Both the position numbers and the translations under genes were made by a program. 40,509 nucleotides of DNA from Gammaproteobacteria bacterium (GTDB lineage: Bacteria; Pseudomonadota; Gammaproteobacteria; Legionellales; Legionellaceae): the NCBI GenBank assembly GCA_026399205.1, contig JAPLRL010000069.1, positions 1 to 40,509 on the forward strand, written 5' to 3'. Of the stretch, positions 32,720 to 40,509 are shown piece after piece (the first letter of the stretch is position 1; each line of letters opens with the position of its first letter). The notes beneath the pieces are model-generated. The model saw only the letters and a program-made list of their open reading frames with translations. It was not told where the DNA came from and made no database searches.

Positions 32720-35497
32720 ATGGGTGAAGCTGATGTTAAGACCGACACAAAAAAATCTCATTCTGGTGAAGAATCTCGCTCGCTTATTCAAATAATAGAA
32801 CAATTCGAACTAGACACACCCGATAAAATAGCCGTTGTTTCAGGTGACGTGAAGTTGACTTACCGAGAATTAATGCATGAAGTGAATCAGTTGGTAAATT
32901 ATTTAAATTCCATGTGTTTAGGAAATGCAACAATTGGGATGATCGGTGATTCAAAATTAAAAATTCTGATCTGCCAATTGGCTACCCTAAAAGTCAATAG
33001 TACTTTTGTTGTTTTAAATGACCAAGATCCCTTACAAAGACTTCAGTATATTGCCCAAGACGCCAGGTTAGATTGTTTGATATCTTGCGGGAAAGTTAAT
33101 TCGAGTATTCAGACAGATACCTTGTCAAATTATGTGATCAGCATTGAGGATATACCTGTCACTACTGCAGCTAGTGTTCCACCAGGCTATGAAGCCTCTT
33201 CTGGCGACGAACAGCCTGCTTATTTACTCTACACATCTGGATCAACTGCAAATCAACCCAAGGGCGTGATTCAAACCCAACAAAATATCGTTCATCAAGT
33301 AGAGCATTATACGCGTGCTCTTAACATCACAAGTGAAGATCGGTTATTACAGCTGGCAACGATGTCACATGATCAAGCTATTGTTGATATTTATGGTGCA
33401 TTATTAAATGGTGCCACTCTGGTGTTATATGAAGGAGCCTTTGATGCGAAAAGAATTTTACAAACAGTCCAGGAGCAACGCATTAGTATTTTTAGCTCTA
33501 TCCCTTCTGTGTTTGAAATAGTATTTAAACATCAGGCGAGCACTTCATTTCAGTCTCTCAGAATCGTCACCATCGGTGGGGAAGAAACCTTGCTCTCCCA
33601 AGCTAAATTATTTCAAGAGTTAAACACCCCAGACGGGTGTCAGTTAGTGAATGGATATGGGGCTACAGAATGCTCATGGGTGTCTTCTTTCTCGATTGAC
33701 AAAATCAGTGATTTATCAGGATTCACCGCCTTCCCTCTAGGTAAAGTCACAGAAGGCCTAGACTATTTAATTGATACTGAAGGGTACGATAAAGGGGGTG
33801 AGCTACTCATTTCAGGACCAGGCGTCTCACCAGGATATTGGGGTAATGAAGCGGCAACAGAGGCATCTTTCACGTTAATCGAAGGAAAGTATTACTATCG
33901 AACAGGGGACATTGTTTTAAAGGATGAGCACTCAGAGGCTTTGCATTTTATGGGTCGAGCTGCATGGCATGAAAAAATAAGAGGAAATCGAATTAATTTA
34001 CGTGAAGTTGAAACCTTACTAGAAACGAAACTCTCTCTCTCAAACTGCATCGTTGTTGCAGTGGGCGAAGGCATGAATAAAATATTGGTCGCTTATGTCA
34101 CCCCCCAAGAAGGGAGTGATGATCAACTACTGAAGGAAAAGATGAAGCAACTTAAAGACAGCATGCCGGATTATATGATTCCATCTCAACTCATTGAGTT
34201 ACCTGAATCAGACATTCCAAAATTGACGAATGGTAAAATTGATAGACAAGAATTAAAAAATCGAATCGTTAATAAAACTGCCATGCTGGCAGCTGTTGCA
34301 TTAAAAGAAAGCACAGAACCTGAGACCAATGAATGGATGGTTTCTATTGAGCGGATGTGGCTTGAGCAGTTAGGCATTCAAACAAGTAGACCTCGAGATA
34401 AGGATCTTACATTTGCTGATCTTGGGGGAAATTCTTTAAAAGTGGTGTCGTTGATTCATGATGTGAATACTTACTGTGAGAAAACTTTAAAAGTCAGTCT
34501 ACGCCTTGATTCGACAGCGGTGCTCAATGCTTCTTTATTGCAATTTCAAAGGCTGGTTAATTGGAGCCTTTTCAATCTTAAGACTGAAGATCCCACTCAA
34601 CCACTCGGAGTAACAATACCGCTGGTTGCGTTTGGTAACCTTAATGACAATGGAGAATTAATTTATTATTACGCAAATGAGCACAAGGCATTAACAATTA
34701 ATTTCTCATCATTATGCGTTTTAGCCGATCACTATAATAAAAAATATGGGATATCAATCACGCCATGCGAATCTTATGACAAATTTTTTGAGACAATACT
34801 TAATGCGATTAAATTGCCTTTAAAGCCTGGAGAAAACCGCCAAATTGGATTGACCTGGCCACAAAACAATGTGCGTGATGCACACCATACACCTTTCATT
34901 CTGACCATTGATAGCAAAGGTATCAAGCTTTTTTGTTCTGACTCAATCAATTCTGAAGATCGTATTCAATGGGACGATGGACTGTTGTGTGAGATTGAAC
35001 GTCGAAAAGACAAAGATTCAGAGCTTGCAGATATAGAGATAGTGATCGATCCTTATGCGAGACAAGAGGATTCGGTATCTTGTATGGTAGATGCGGTTTG
35101 TTACTTAAAAAACTCACTCCGTACCAATGTGTGTGCAGAAACAAAATTTGAACGGGTAGGGGATAGAAAATATTCTGTGATAACAGAACATACCCCTGAA
35201 TCATTAAAAACGGTTCAGAAAATAGAGTTGCCAACCACTGTAGACCGCAATAAATTCTTTGGACCTAAGAATAAAAGATTAGTAGATCATCGTAAGAAGT
35301 ATTTCGCAGAAGTGACGTTGTCTGGAACCACAAAAAGTGGGGAAAAGGACACAAAAACAGTTCCTCATTATCTTTATTTAGAAAGTAAGACAGTAAAGTT
35401 TGAGCGTATTATTTCAGAAGCGCGAAAGCAAAAGAAAAAGAAAGATGAAGCAGCAGGGGCGTCAGAGTTGGATTCAGGGCTCTCACCGCAGAAATAA
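32720..35497 (+). CDS. NRPS-like adenylation and carrier protein with CE-clan protease-like domain
   Basis: 925 residues. Residues about 20-510 are a complete adenylation domain: core A3 YTSGSTANQPKG (from 171), A4 SHDQAIVDIYGALLNG, A5 NGYGATE (311-317), A7 YRTGD (393-397), A8 GRAAWHEKIRGNRINL, and A10 TNGKIDR. It should activate an amino or other carboxylic acid as AMP ester. A carrier domain follows with FADLGGNSLK (Ser572, phosphopantetheine site). There is no condensation, thioesterase or reductase domain. Residues about 640-810 instead match the order and spacing of Ulp1/YopJ-clan enzymes: H722/H723 in HHTPFILTID, D741 in CSDSIN, Q782 and C788 in RQEDSVSCMVDAV. The last 120 residues are basic. 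Single-gene unit with its own promoter. The adenylation and carrier calls are firm; the protease or acetyltransferase-like call is inferred from motifs. Confidence 0.85.
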   Translation: MGEADVKTDTKKSHSGEESRSLIQIIEQFELDTPDKIAVVSGDVKLTYRELMHEVNQLVNYLNSMCLGNATIGMIGDSKLKILICQLATLKVNSTFVVLNDQDPLQRLQYIAQDARLDCLISCGKVNSSIQTDTLSNYVISIEDIPVTTAASVPPGYEASSGDEQPAYLLYTSGSTANQPKGVIQTQQNIVHQVEHYTRALNITSEDRLLQLATMSHDQAIVDIYGALLNGATLVLYEGAFDAKRILQTVQEQRISIFSSIPSVFEIVFKHQASTSFQSLRIVTIGGEETLLSQAKLFQELNTPDGCQLVNGYGATECSWVSSFSIDKISDLSGFTAFPLGKVTEGLDYLIDTEGYDKGGELLISGPGVSPGYWGNEAATEASFTLIEGKYYYRTGDIVLKDEHSEALHFMGRAAWHEKIRGNRINLREVETLLETKLSLSNCIVVAVGEGMNKILVAYVTPQEGSDDQLLKEKMKQLKDSMPDYMIPSQLIELPESDIPKLTNGKIDRQELKNRIVNKTAMLAAVALKESTEPETNEWMVSIERMWLEQLGIQTSRPRDKDLTFADLGGNSLKVVSLIHDVNTYCEKTLKVSLRLDSTAVLNASLLQFQRLVNWSLFNLKTEDPTQPLGVTIPLVAFGNLNDNGELIYYYANEHKALTINFSSLCVLADHYNKKYGISITPCESYDKFFETILNAIKLPLKPGENRQIGLTWPQNNVRDAHHTPFILTIDSKGIKLFCSDSINSEDRIQWDDGLLCEIERRKDKDSELADIEIVIDPYARQEDSVSCMVDAVCYLKNSLRTNVCAETKFERVGDRKYSVITEHTPESLKTVQKIELPTTVDRNKFFGPKNKRLVDHRKKYFAEVTLSGTTKSGEKDTKTVPHYLYLESKTVKFERIISEARKQKKKKDEAAGASELDSGLSPQK

Positions 35498-35498
35498 G

Positions 35499-35602
35499 GT
35501 AACTACCCAGGTACACGTCATCCTGAGCGGCAGCGAAGGATCTCCTCTAGCTAGCAATGTGCTAATTAGCAGGAGATCCCTCGCTGGCGCTCGGGATGAC
35601 GG
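35499..35602. repeat. R1 palindromic repeat, copy D
   Basis: Near-identical to copy A at 180-283, including the left flank gtaactacccaggtac and the loop gctagcaatgtgctaattag. It starts right after the stop of the adenylation-protease gene and separates it from convergent gspK. Confidence 0.9.
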
Positions 35603-35611
35603 TGAGTCACA

Positions 35612-36535
35612 TTACATGTCATTGATGCTTTCTCTCACGATTGAAATTTTCCAAGTTTTATTGGCCGAGAGGGTTCTTTTTAATATCGTAAAGAGTGTAA
35701 GTGTTTGTTTACCTTGGGTGGCATGGGCCACACTTAAAAAATAAGTGCTCCTAAAGCTTGTGATGCCTGCGGGTAAAGCGAGTTGTTGGCTAAGTTGATT
35801 GAAGGCCTCTTGAGTGAGAATGGGATTTTTACTGCGTGAACTGAGCAGATCATCGATTTGTGAGTCTGCTAACTGGGGTAATGTGGCTTTCAAGAGGCTG
35901 GCAGATGCGGTATTGATGTTGATGGGGGTGGGCTCAGGTAACGCGGTGAGTTGGGTGTGAAGGGCGTGGTATAGTTTTTGAGTGACGCCTGCGATAAATT
36001 GAAACTCAGACACACTCCGCATGAGTTGGTGTGGGGTTTGGTAAGGCGGGCGCATGGATGCATAATAAGAATTCCATTTGTCTTGGTTCACCCCTGTTTG
36101 GGGTGAAATCCAATTTTGTGTGGCCTGTACTATCATGTTAATTAAATTGTCGTTCAGCTCAGGATCGATATGTTGAATCAGCTGGGTAAAGGGAGCTATG
36201 TAGGCGGGATTGGTGAGATTATTGATATTAAAAAACGCCTGTAGATCATGAATCTCGCCTGAAAGTTGAATGCCTGGGTAGAGTCTCGATAAGTTGCCAG
36301 GGTAACTGAAGGTTGCTTTTTGTTGATTTTTTTCAGTCGGGTTTTGTAATTGGGTCATAGCCCAAAAGTGGACGCCTTGTGCAGCAAGATATAATTGGTC
36401 GGTTCGGATAAAACGAGTTGTGCGCGCAATATCAATGCGTAAAGATTGGATGATGGCGGTTGCGGTGATGGCAATGAGAGTCATGATGAAGAGGGCGGTG
36501 ATGAGGGCGCTGCCGTTAGCGTTAGGTGTCCGCAT
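35612..36535 (-). CDS. gspK: Type II secretion minor pseudopilin GspK
   Basis: GspK caps the tip of the type II pseudopilus with GspI and GspJ. The 307-residue protein has the short leader MRTPNANG, then the hydrophobic SALITALFIMTLIAITATAI, which lacks Glu5 as expected for GspK. The large periplasmic domain has the helix-hairpin-like ININTASASLLKATLPQL. It overlaps gspJ by 14 bases and is last in the gspF-G-H-I-J-K cluster. This six-gene set without C, D, E, L or M is the Legionella lspFGHIJK arrangement. Confidence 0.93.
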   Translation of the reverse strand: MRTPNANGSALITALFIMTLIAITATAIIQSLRIDIARTTRFIRTDQLYLAAQGVHFWAMTQLQNPTEKNQQKATFSYPGNLSRLYPGIQLSGEIHDLQAFFNINNLTNPAYIAPFTQLIQHIDPELNDNLINMIVQATQNWISPQTGVNQDKWNSYYASMRPPYQTPHQLMRSVSEFQFIAGVTQKLYHALHTQLTALPEPTPININTASASLLKATLPQLADSQIDDLLSSRSKNPILTQEAFNQLSQQLALPAGITSFRSTYFLSVAHATQGKQTLTLFTILKRTLSANKTWKISIVRESINDM

Positions 36536-37133
36536 ACATCGCCTCAGGAATATTAAATAAACTCACCATCTCACCCCAGGCGTCTATGGTCAAGGTGACT
36601 TGAATCGCTTTAGGCAAAGGTTCAGTTGAGCCGCCACGCCATACAGGTAAATCTTGTAATGCTTTATTTAAAAAAACAAACCGGCATTTTTTGACATGCG
36701 TCAGTATCGTTTCTTCTTCGAATTGATCCCTTTCTAATGGATCGAGCACTAGAAAGGTGCGACGGATGAGGCGAGCATCTTGGCACAGATAACCCACGCG
36801 ACTTAAGTTATTTTGTTTGTCAGTGGGGGAGTCACTATGCGTCCCGCCTCTGGTGAATTCAATATAAGACGGTTGGCCAATCAATGCGGGAAACAACCGG
36901 GATGACTCACCGCGCACAGGACGGTTGGTGGCCTGCACGAGATCACGGCTTAAGCGCGCAAGCACAAGCTGCATCTCACGCATTTGTTTTGCTTGTTGAT
37001 TGAGATGGGTTTGATTTAAAAAAGATTGTCTTAATGCGGCCGTTGTGATGATGGCAAGTAATGCAAAAATGGTGAGTGCGATGAGCACCTCAAGCAAGGT
37101 AAAACCTGCGTCTTTCTTTTTATGAGGCGACAT
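36522..37133 (-). CDS. gspJ: Type II secretion minor pseudopilin GspJ
   Basis: A 203-residue pseudopilin with leader MSPHKKKDAG and the cleavage segment FTLLEVLIALTIFALLAII (Glu5 present), which prepilin peptidase cuts after the glycine. The C-terminal part is a beta-sandwich. I chose ATG 37133 because the prepilin leader then has its normal 10 residues; the frame is open upstream to 37322, but that stretch overlaps gspI and has no leader character. It overlaps gspI and gspK by 14 bases each. Confidence 0.93.
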   Translation of the reverse strand: MSPHKKKDAGFTLLEVLIALTIFALLAIITTAALRQSFLNQTHLNQQAKQMREMQLVLARLSRDLVQATNRPVRGESSRLFPALIGQPSYIEFTRGGTHSDSPTDKQNNLSRVGYLCQDARLIRRTFLVLDPLERDQFEEETILTHVKKCRFVFLNKALQDLPVWRGGSTEPLPKAIQVTLTIDAWGEMVSLFNIPEAMYADT

Positions 37134-37515
37134 GAGGCGGATAATAAAAGGCGTAAAGGGGATCAGTAAAGGGGCCTGTTGGGTGCGTGGCAACTTTAAT
37201 GGTGACGAGTTCAATCGATTTGGTCGGCGTGCGCTGGTGGGTGATTTGCCAATACCAGGTGTGGTGGAACATTTTGGTTTTTTTGGTGGCGGGTTGTTGG
37301 GATGATAATTCGATTGCACCAAGTTGTATCATGGAAATGCCTTGCATCGCGACCCAATGCTTAATGGTTTTTTCTTTGAGACGTTGAGTTTGTAAAATGC
37401 TGCTGATAATACTTTGATAGAGGGCAGTGAAGGCAATGGCAATGATCGCTAAAGCGAGTAACACCTCAAGTAAGGTGAACCCTGCTTGTTTATCACGATA
37501 ACTGGAGCGTGCCAT
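37120..37515 (-). CDS. gspI: Type II secretion minor pseudopilin GspI
   Basis: A 131-residue pseudopilin with the leader MARSSYRDKQAG and FTLLEVLLALAIIAIAFTA, with Glu5 and a following helix, then a small beta domain (WYWQITHQRTPTKSIELVTIKV). GspI nucleates the GspI-J-K tip complex. The start overlaps the end of gspH by 23 bases. Length is the family norm. Confidence 0.93.
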   Translation of the reverse strand: MARSSYRDKQAGFTLLEVLLALAIIAIAFTALYQSIISSILQTQRLKEKTIKHWVAMQGISMIQLGAIELSSQQPATKKTKMFHHTWYWQITHQRTPTKSIELVTIKVATHPTGPFTDPLYAFYYPPHVAS

Positions 37516-37984
37516 TGGCTTTTCCTGATAATTGAACGAGGGTGGGATTGGCGCGGGTGCCTATATCGATGGCAAAAGGGGTCATGGCACCTGAGGCATG
37601 AAACTGAACCGTGAGGCGAGTTGAAACTGGGCGAAAGTGAATGCTCAAGTGGCTGGGAAAAGCACCTGTTGTGAAGGAGGGCAATGGGGGATGAGCCCCT
37701 GATTGACTCGCCGAATAGCCTGTTTGCGTGAACATCATGCTGAGCTCAGAGGAATCTAAAATGGCTTGCTCTCGTAAATATGACATCACATGCTGGAGTT
37801 TTTCAGCCGCCATTTTAGCCTCTCGTTTGGTGCCAAAACTGCCAAATGACACCATGGCAAACGTAAACGATAGGCTAATAATGAGGAGAACAACGAGAAG
37901 CTCGATGAGGGTGAAGCCTGATGAAATAGCTCCCCTCTCCTCAACGCAGTTGGGGAGAGGGGTTGGGAGTGAGGGGATCCTCAT
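37493..37984 (-). CDS. gspH: Type II secretion minor pseudopilin GspH
   Basis: A 163-residue pseudopilin. The cleavage site SSG/FTLIELLVVLLIISLSF is intact with Glu5. The leader is about 23 residues (MRIPSLPTPLPNCVEERGAI), much longer than usual. Its DNA (37930-37979) is a small palindrome of gctcccctctcc and ggagaggggttggg type, so repeat DNA appears to have replaced or extended the normal leader. ATG 37984 directly abuts the gspG stop and I find no better start. GspH probably lies under the tip complex. Confidence 0.9.
   Translation of the reverse strand: MRIPSLPTPLPNCVEERGAISSGFTLIELLVVLLIISLSFTFAMVSFGSFGTKREAKMAAEKLQHVMSYLREQAILDSSELSMMFTQTGYSASQSGAHPPLPSFTTGAFPSHLSIHFRPVSTRLTVQFHASGAMTPFAIDIGTRANPTLVQLSGKANGTLQLS
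37930..37979. repeat. Small palindrome in gspH leader
   Basis: ctcccctctcc at about 37935-37945 pairs with ggagagggg at about 37953-37962, with a caacgcagttg palindromic interior. It resembles the C/T and G/A blocks of R3. It codes for most of the extended GspH leader. Confidence 0.6.
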
Positions 37985-38407
37985 CTAATGAATATCCCAA
38001 TTGCCAATCGAAGCATTTTTACCAGAACCTCCTGGTTGGCCTGTGGGACCATAGGAGAAAATATCGATTTCGCCGTGTTCACCTGGGTTTAAATATAAAT
38101 ATTCACGGCCCCAAGGATCCATCGGCAGAGACTTAAGATAAGGCTGCCAGCTTCTGGGAACGGGTTCGGAGTTTGGTTTTTCGGTTAATGCACGTAATCC
38201 TTGGTCTGTTGAGGGGTAGTCGCCATTATCTAATTTATAGAGATCTAATGCGTTTTGAATAGATAAAATATCTTGCTTCACTTTGACCGCTCGTGCTTCA
38301 TCCGGTCTGCTCATGATCTTAGGCACAACGAGTGAGGCTAAAATACCTAAAATAACGATGACGACCATGATCTCAATGAGTGAAAAGCCTTGTTGTTTAA
38401 CTGACAT
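37985..38407 (-). CDS. gspG: Type II secretion major pseudopilin GspG
   Basis: GspG is the main subunit of the pseudopilus. The 140-residue product has the short leader MSVKQQG, then FSLIEIMVVIVILGILASLV with Glu5, and the typical C-terminal calcium-site region (DPWGREYLYLNPGEHG, then IDIFSYGPTGQPGG). Length is the norm. Between it and gspF lies R1 copy E, so the cluster could be divided into two transcripts, or the repeat could raise gspG mRNA relative to gspF. Confidence 0.97.
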   Translation of the reverse strand: MSVKQQGFSLIEIMVVIVILGILASLVVPKIMSRPDEARAVKVKQDILSIQNALDLYKLDNGDYPSTDQGLRALTEKPNSEPVPRSWQPYLKSLPMDPWGREYLYLNPGEHGEIDIFSYGPTGQPGGSGKNASIGNWDIH

Positions 38408-38442
38408 GTTATTTCCTTTTTAATTAAATATTAACCAATCCC

Positions 38443-38528
38443 ACGTCGTCCCGAACGCAGTGAGGGACCTCCAAGCCGATGGCACTGTGCCAAAATTAGG
38501 AGATCCCTCACTGTGTTCGGGATGACGT
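38443..38528. repeat. R1 palindromic repeat, copy E
   Basis: Arms acgtcgtcccgaacgcagtg and cactgtgttcgggatgacgt, a diverged R1. It is placed between gspF and gspG on the minus strand, within the secretion cluster. Confidence 0.9.
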
Positions 38529-38535
38529 AAGGCCG

Positions 38536-39732
38536 TTATCCAACCAGCTGCTCCATTGAAAAAATAGGCAGCAATGTTGCAAGTACAATGAATAGCACGA
38601 CCCCTCCCATGATAAGGATCATCATGGGCTCAAGTAAAGAGAGTCCGGTTTCGATGAGTCGACTCACCTCTTGTTCTAAATGGTTAGCCGCATGCTTCAT
38701 CATGATGGCTAACGATCCGCTTTTTTCACCACTGGCAATTAAATGTAAGGCCATAGGTTGAATATAGCGGGTGTCTTTTAAGGCAGAACTAATGTCGCGG
38801 CCTTCACGAACTTGGTGAGCGGCTTCTTGAAACGCCGCGCGCATTGGTCGATTTTGCACAAGCTGGCTGGATATTTTCATGGTTTCCAGGACATTGACGC
38901 CTGCGGCAAAGAGCATGCTGAAGGTGTGAATATAGCGTGTGACGTTGACGGTTTTGATGAAATAAGCAACCACCGGCAATTGAAGTAAAAAAACATGAAA
39001 ACGATAGTGGCGTTTGGGATCTTTTAATAAGCGACGCGCAAGCAGCGCAAGCAGTAAAAAAACTGCAAAGACATACAAGCCATAGTACTGCACAAAATGA
39101 CTAAAATCGATGAGGATGCGCGTCATGATGGGGAGGGTTTGACCGCTATCGGTGAAGACTTGAATCATGGTAGGGACAACAAAAGCGAGCAAGAAGGTGA
39201 TGATTGAAAAAGAAACCACCATCATGATCACAGGATAAGTAAGCGCATGTTGCACTTTTTGTTTCATGGCCTGCTGTTTTTCAGTGTAATCAGCTAAATC
39301 TTCTAAAATTTTATCTAAGCGACCGCTTTGCTCACCTGCACCTACGGTGGTTCGATAGAGCTCGGGAAAAAAGCTGTTAAATTCATCTAGCGCTTGAGCC
39401 AGACTAAAGCCTTCTAATACTTTATTACGGACCCCTGTGAGAATCTCTTTCACTTTGGGTTTTTCAGTTTGTTCTGATACGCCAAGCAGGGCTTCTTCAA
39501 TGGGAATGCCGGCTGCTAATAAAGTCGCTAATTGTCGCGTGAGTAAGGCCAAGTCTTGCTTATTCACAGTTTGAAAAGAAAAAGAGCGTTTTTTGTATTC
39601 TTTTAATTCGGTCGGCAAGTAACCGAGTGAACGAAGTTGCTTGCGCGCACTCAGCAGCGAGTCTGCCTCGAGCCGGCCTTTAAGTGAATACCCGTCTGGG
39701 TGAATGGCTTCGTACTGGAAAGTGAGCACCAA
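38536..39732 (-). CDS. gspF: Type II secretion inner-membrane protein GspF
   Basis: GspF is the polytopic inner-membrane platform protein of the type II secretion system, acting with the ATPase GspE. The 398-residue product has two GspF domains (about 65-190 and 270-390), with the typical LTRQLATLLAAGIPIEEAL and MLFAAGVNVLETMKISSQ, and three membrane helices near 170, 220 and 375. It is the first gene of the F-G-H-I-J-K cluster on the minus strand. gspE and gspD are not in the window. Confidence 0.97.
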   Translation of the reverse strand: MVLTFQYEAIHPDGYSLKGRLEADSLLSARKQLRSLGYLPTELKEYKKRSFSFQTVNKQDLALLTRQLATLLAAGIPIEEALLGVSEQTEKPKVKEILTGVRNKVLEGFSLAQALDEFNSFFPELYRTTVGAGEQSGRLDKILEDLADYTEKQQAMKQKVQHALTYPVIMMVVSFSIITFLLAFVVPTMIQVFTDSGQTLPIMTRILIDFSHFVQYYGLYVFAVFLLLALLARRLLKDPKRHYRFHVFLLQLPVVAYFIKTVNVTRYIHTFSMLFAAGVNVLETMKISSQLVQNRPMRAAFQEAAHQVREGRDISSALKDTRYIQPMALHLIASGEKSGSLAIMMKHAANHLEQEVSRLIETGLSLLEPMMILIMGGVVLFIVLATLLPIFSMEQLVG

Positions 39733-39744
39733 TAAGTCATTGTG

Positions 39745-39773
39745 TTGAGAAATTAATTATCATATGGTAACAT
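39745..39773 (+). promoter_or_regulatory. Possible promoter for membrane protein
   Basis: TTGAGA (39745-39750) and TAACAT (39768-39773) with a 17-base spacer, in an AT-rich stretch between divergent gspF and the next gene. The -10 is weak. Confidence 0.3.
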
Positions 39774-39814
39774 GTGGGGATTTTGGTGTATATACCCATC
39801 AAACAGGAGAACAC

Positions 39815-40438
39815 ATGAGTGTAATTGGAGAATCATTACGCACCATCGGCCGAGGCATACAGTACCTCGGAGGTGGCATGTTGTTTCTAGCCGCCATCGT
39901 GGGCACACTGATTGCTGATATATTGATTTTATTGGCCATGTTCGCTTCATTGGGTCGTTTGGGTGGACGTGCACACATCGGCTATTTTACCGGCCTCGTG
40001 TGTGGACTGGTGTTGGGTAATAAGCAAAGTGTTGATCCTAGTGTGTCAAATGGCAGCTCAGTTGCGGCACTCGTGGGGTCATCGTTCATCATGACTGCCA
40101 TTGGTTTTGGTTTGGCGCTGGCCTTTGCTATCCCACACCTGGCTATCTTTTTAGCCGCCGTTTGGGTGGTGTCTACTACGGTGTTGATGATGGGGTATGG
40201 GATAGAAAGACTGGGTGAGTGGATAGCTGGAACGGACACGAGAGTGGTTGCGGACTGTCGTGAGGAGTCGCCTCGGGGTGCTCGGCAGCCTCATCCGTGT
40301 CGTGAGTTACAGCAGCATCCACCGGGCTTAATGCCGATGCACTGCGAACCGCCTAAGCACTCCGGACTGCGTTCAAAAGCCGCAAGCGCTAACGCTAAAC
40401 CCGATCAGTCCCCTCTCCCGCGCACGAAACCTTTCTAA
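39815..40438 (+). CDS. Small membrane protein, hypothetical
   Basis: A 207-residue protein with three to four hydrophobic stretches at about 20-48, 58-70, 85-110 and 112-135. The tail (about 150-207) is Pro/His/Ser-rich and looks disordered. Its last dozen residues (DQSPLPRTKPF) are translated from R3 copy 3, which also supplies the TAA stop. I chose ATG 39815, with AGGAGA 7 bases upstream, over the in-frame start at 39764. I do not recognise a family. Confidence 0.6.
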   Translation: MSVIGESLRTIGRGIQYLGGGMLFLAAIVGTLIADILILLAMFASLGRLGGRAHIGYFTGLVCGLVLGNKQSVDPSVSNGSSVAALVGSSFIMTAIGFGLALAFAIPHLAIFLAAVWVVSTTVLMMGYGIERLGEWIAGTDTRVVADCREESPRGARQPHPCRELQQHPPGLMPMHCEPPKHSGLRSKAASANAKPDQSPLPRTKPF

Positions 40439-40509
40439 AACTCATATGCTGAACGCGGGGGAGGGTTAGGGAGGGGGTTATAACCGTTTTGAGCTTGACC
40501 CCCTCCCCA
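40401..40509. repeat. R3 repeat, copy 3, cut by window edge
   Basis: Starts gatcagtcccctctcccgcg, then gcgggggagggttagggagg, and ends in the window at ccccctcccc. It has the same orientation as copy 1. It codes for the last residues of the membrane protein. Confidence 0.85.

Noticed and set aside
37134-37322. Longer gspJ with upstream start
   Set aside because: The extra residues lie inside gspI and destroy the normal short prepilin leader.

Overview
The window looks like chromosome from a Legionellales-type gammaproteobacterium (Legionella/Coxiella/Berkiella sort). This is inferred from three things: the gammaproteobacterial order lnt-leuS-lptE-holA-nadD, a detached type II secretion cluster in the order F-G-H-I-J-K (the arrangement of Legionella lspFGHIJK), and several very large or eukaryote-like proteins of the kind seen as effectors in such intracellular bacteria. 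No tRNA, rRNA, CRISPR array or intact insertion sequence was seen.

Layout: (1) 1-2151, a repeat-rich leader, a kinase-fold protein and a small coiled-coil protein. (2) 2222-8804, a co-directional core run: accD, folC, a DedD/SPOR cell-division protein, cvpA, a DUF2157-like membrane protein and topB. (3) 8805-10671, a large hairpin and a hipB-hipA toxin-antitoxin pair with a palindromic operator candidate. (4) 10829-17100 on the minus strand, lnt-leuS-lptE-holA-nadD (lipoprotein acylation, LPS transport, replication, NAD synthesis). (5) 17418-19872, an outer-membrane barrel-like protein and a cysteine-rich exported protein. (6) 20199-28430, a 2743-residue protein carrying a SecA-like two-lobe ATPase, a polyglutamine tract and a C-terminal coiled coil. 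(7) queC, then a convergent SWIM-SNF2 helicase. (8) 32720-35497, an NRPS-like adenylation and carrier protein fused to what looks like a Ulp1/YopJ-clan (CE clan) cysteine protease domain. (9) 35612-39732 minus, gspF-G-H-I-J-K. (10) A small membrane protein at the right edge.

Three families of long imperfect palindromic repeats (called R1, R2 and R3 here) occupy many of the gaps between transcription units. They also intrude into genes: R1 lies in frame inside the giant protein and in the folC leader. R2 supplies the nadD stop codon and part of the lptE signal peptide. R3 codes for the C-terminus of the last gene. R2 and R1 also create spurious N-terminal extensions on lnt and folC. I therefore moved several gene starts inward.

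The two most novel candidates are the adenylation-carrier-protease fusion (H722/H723, D741, Q782, C788 spaced as in Ulp1) and the giant SecA-like protein (motifs at 1782-1788, 1883-1886, 2065-2067, 2181-2192 and 2217-2226). Both are read directly from translated motifs; their cellular roles are inference.
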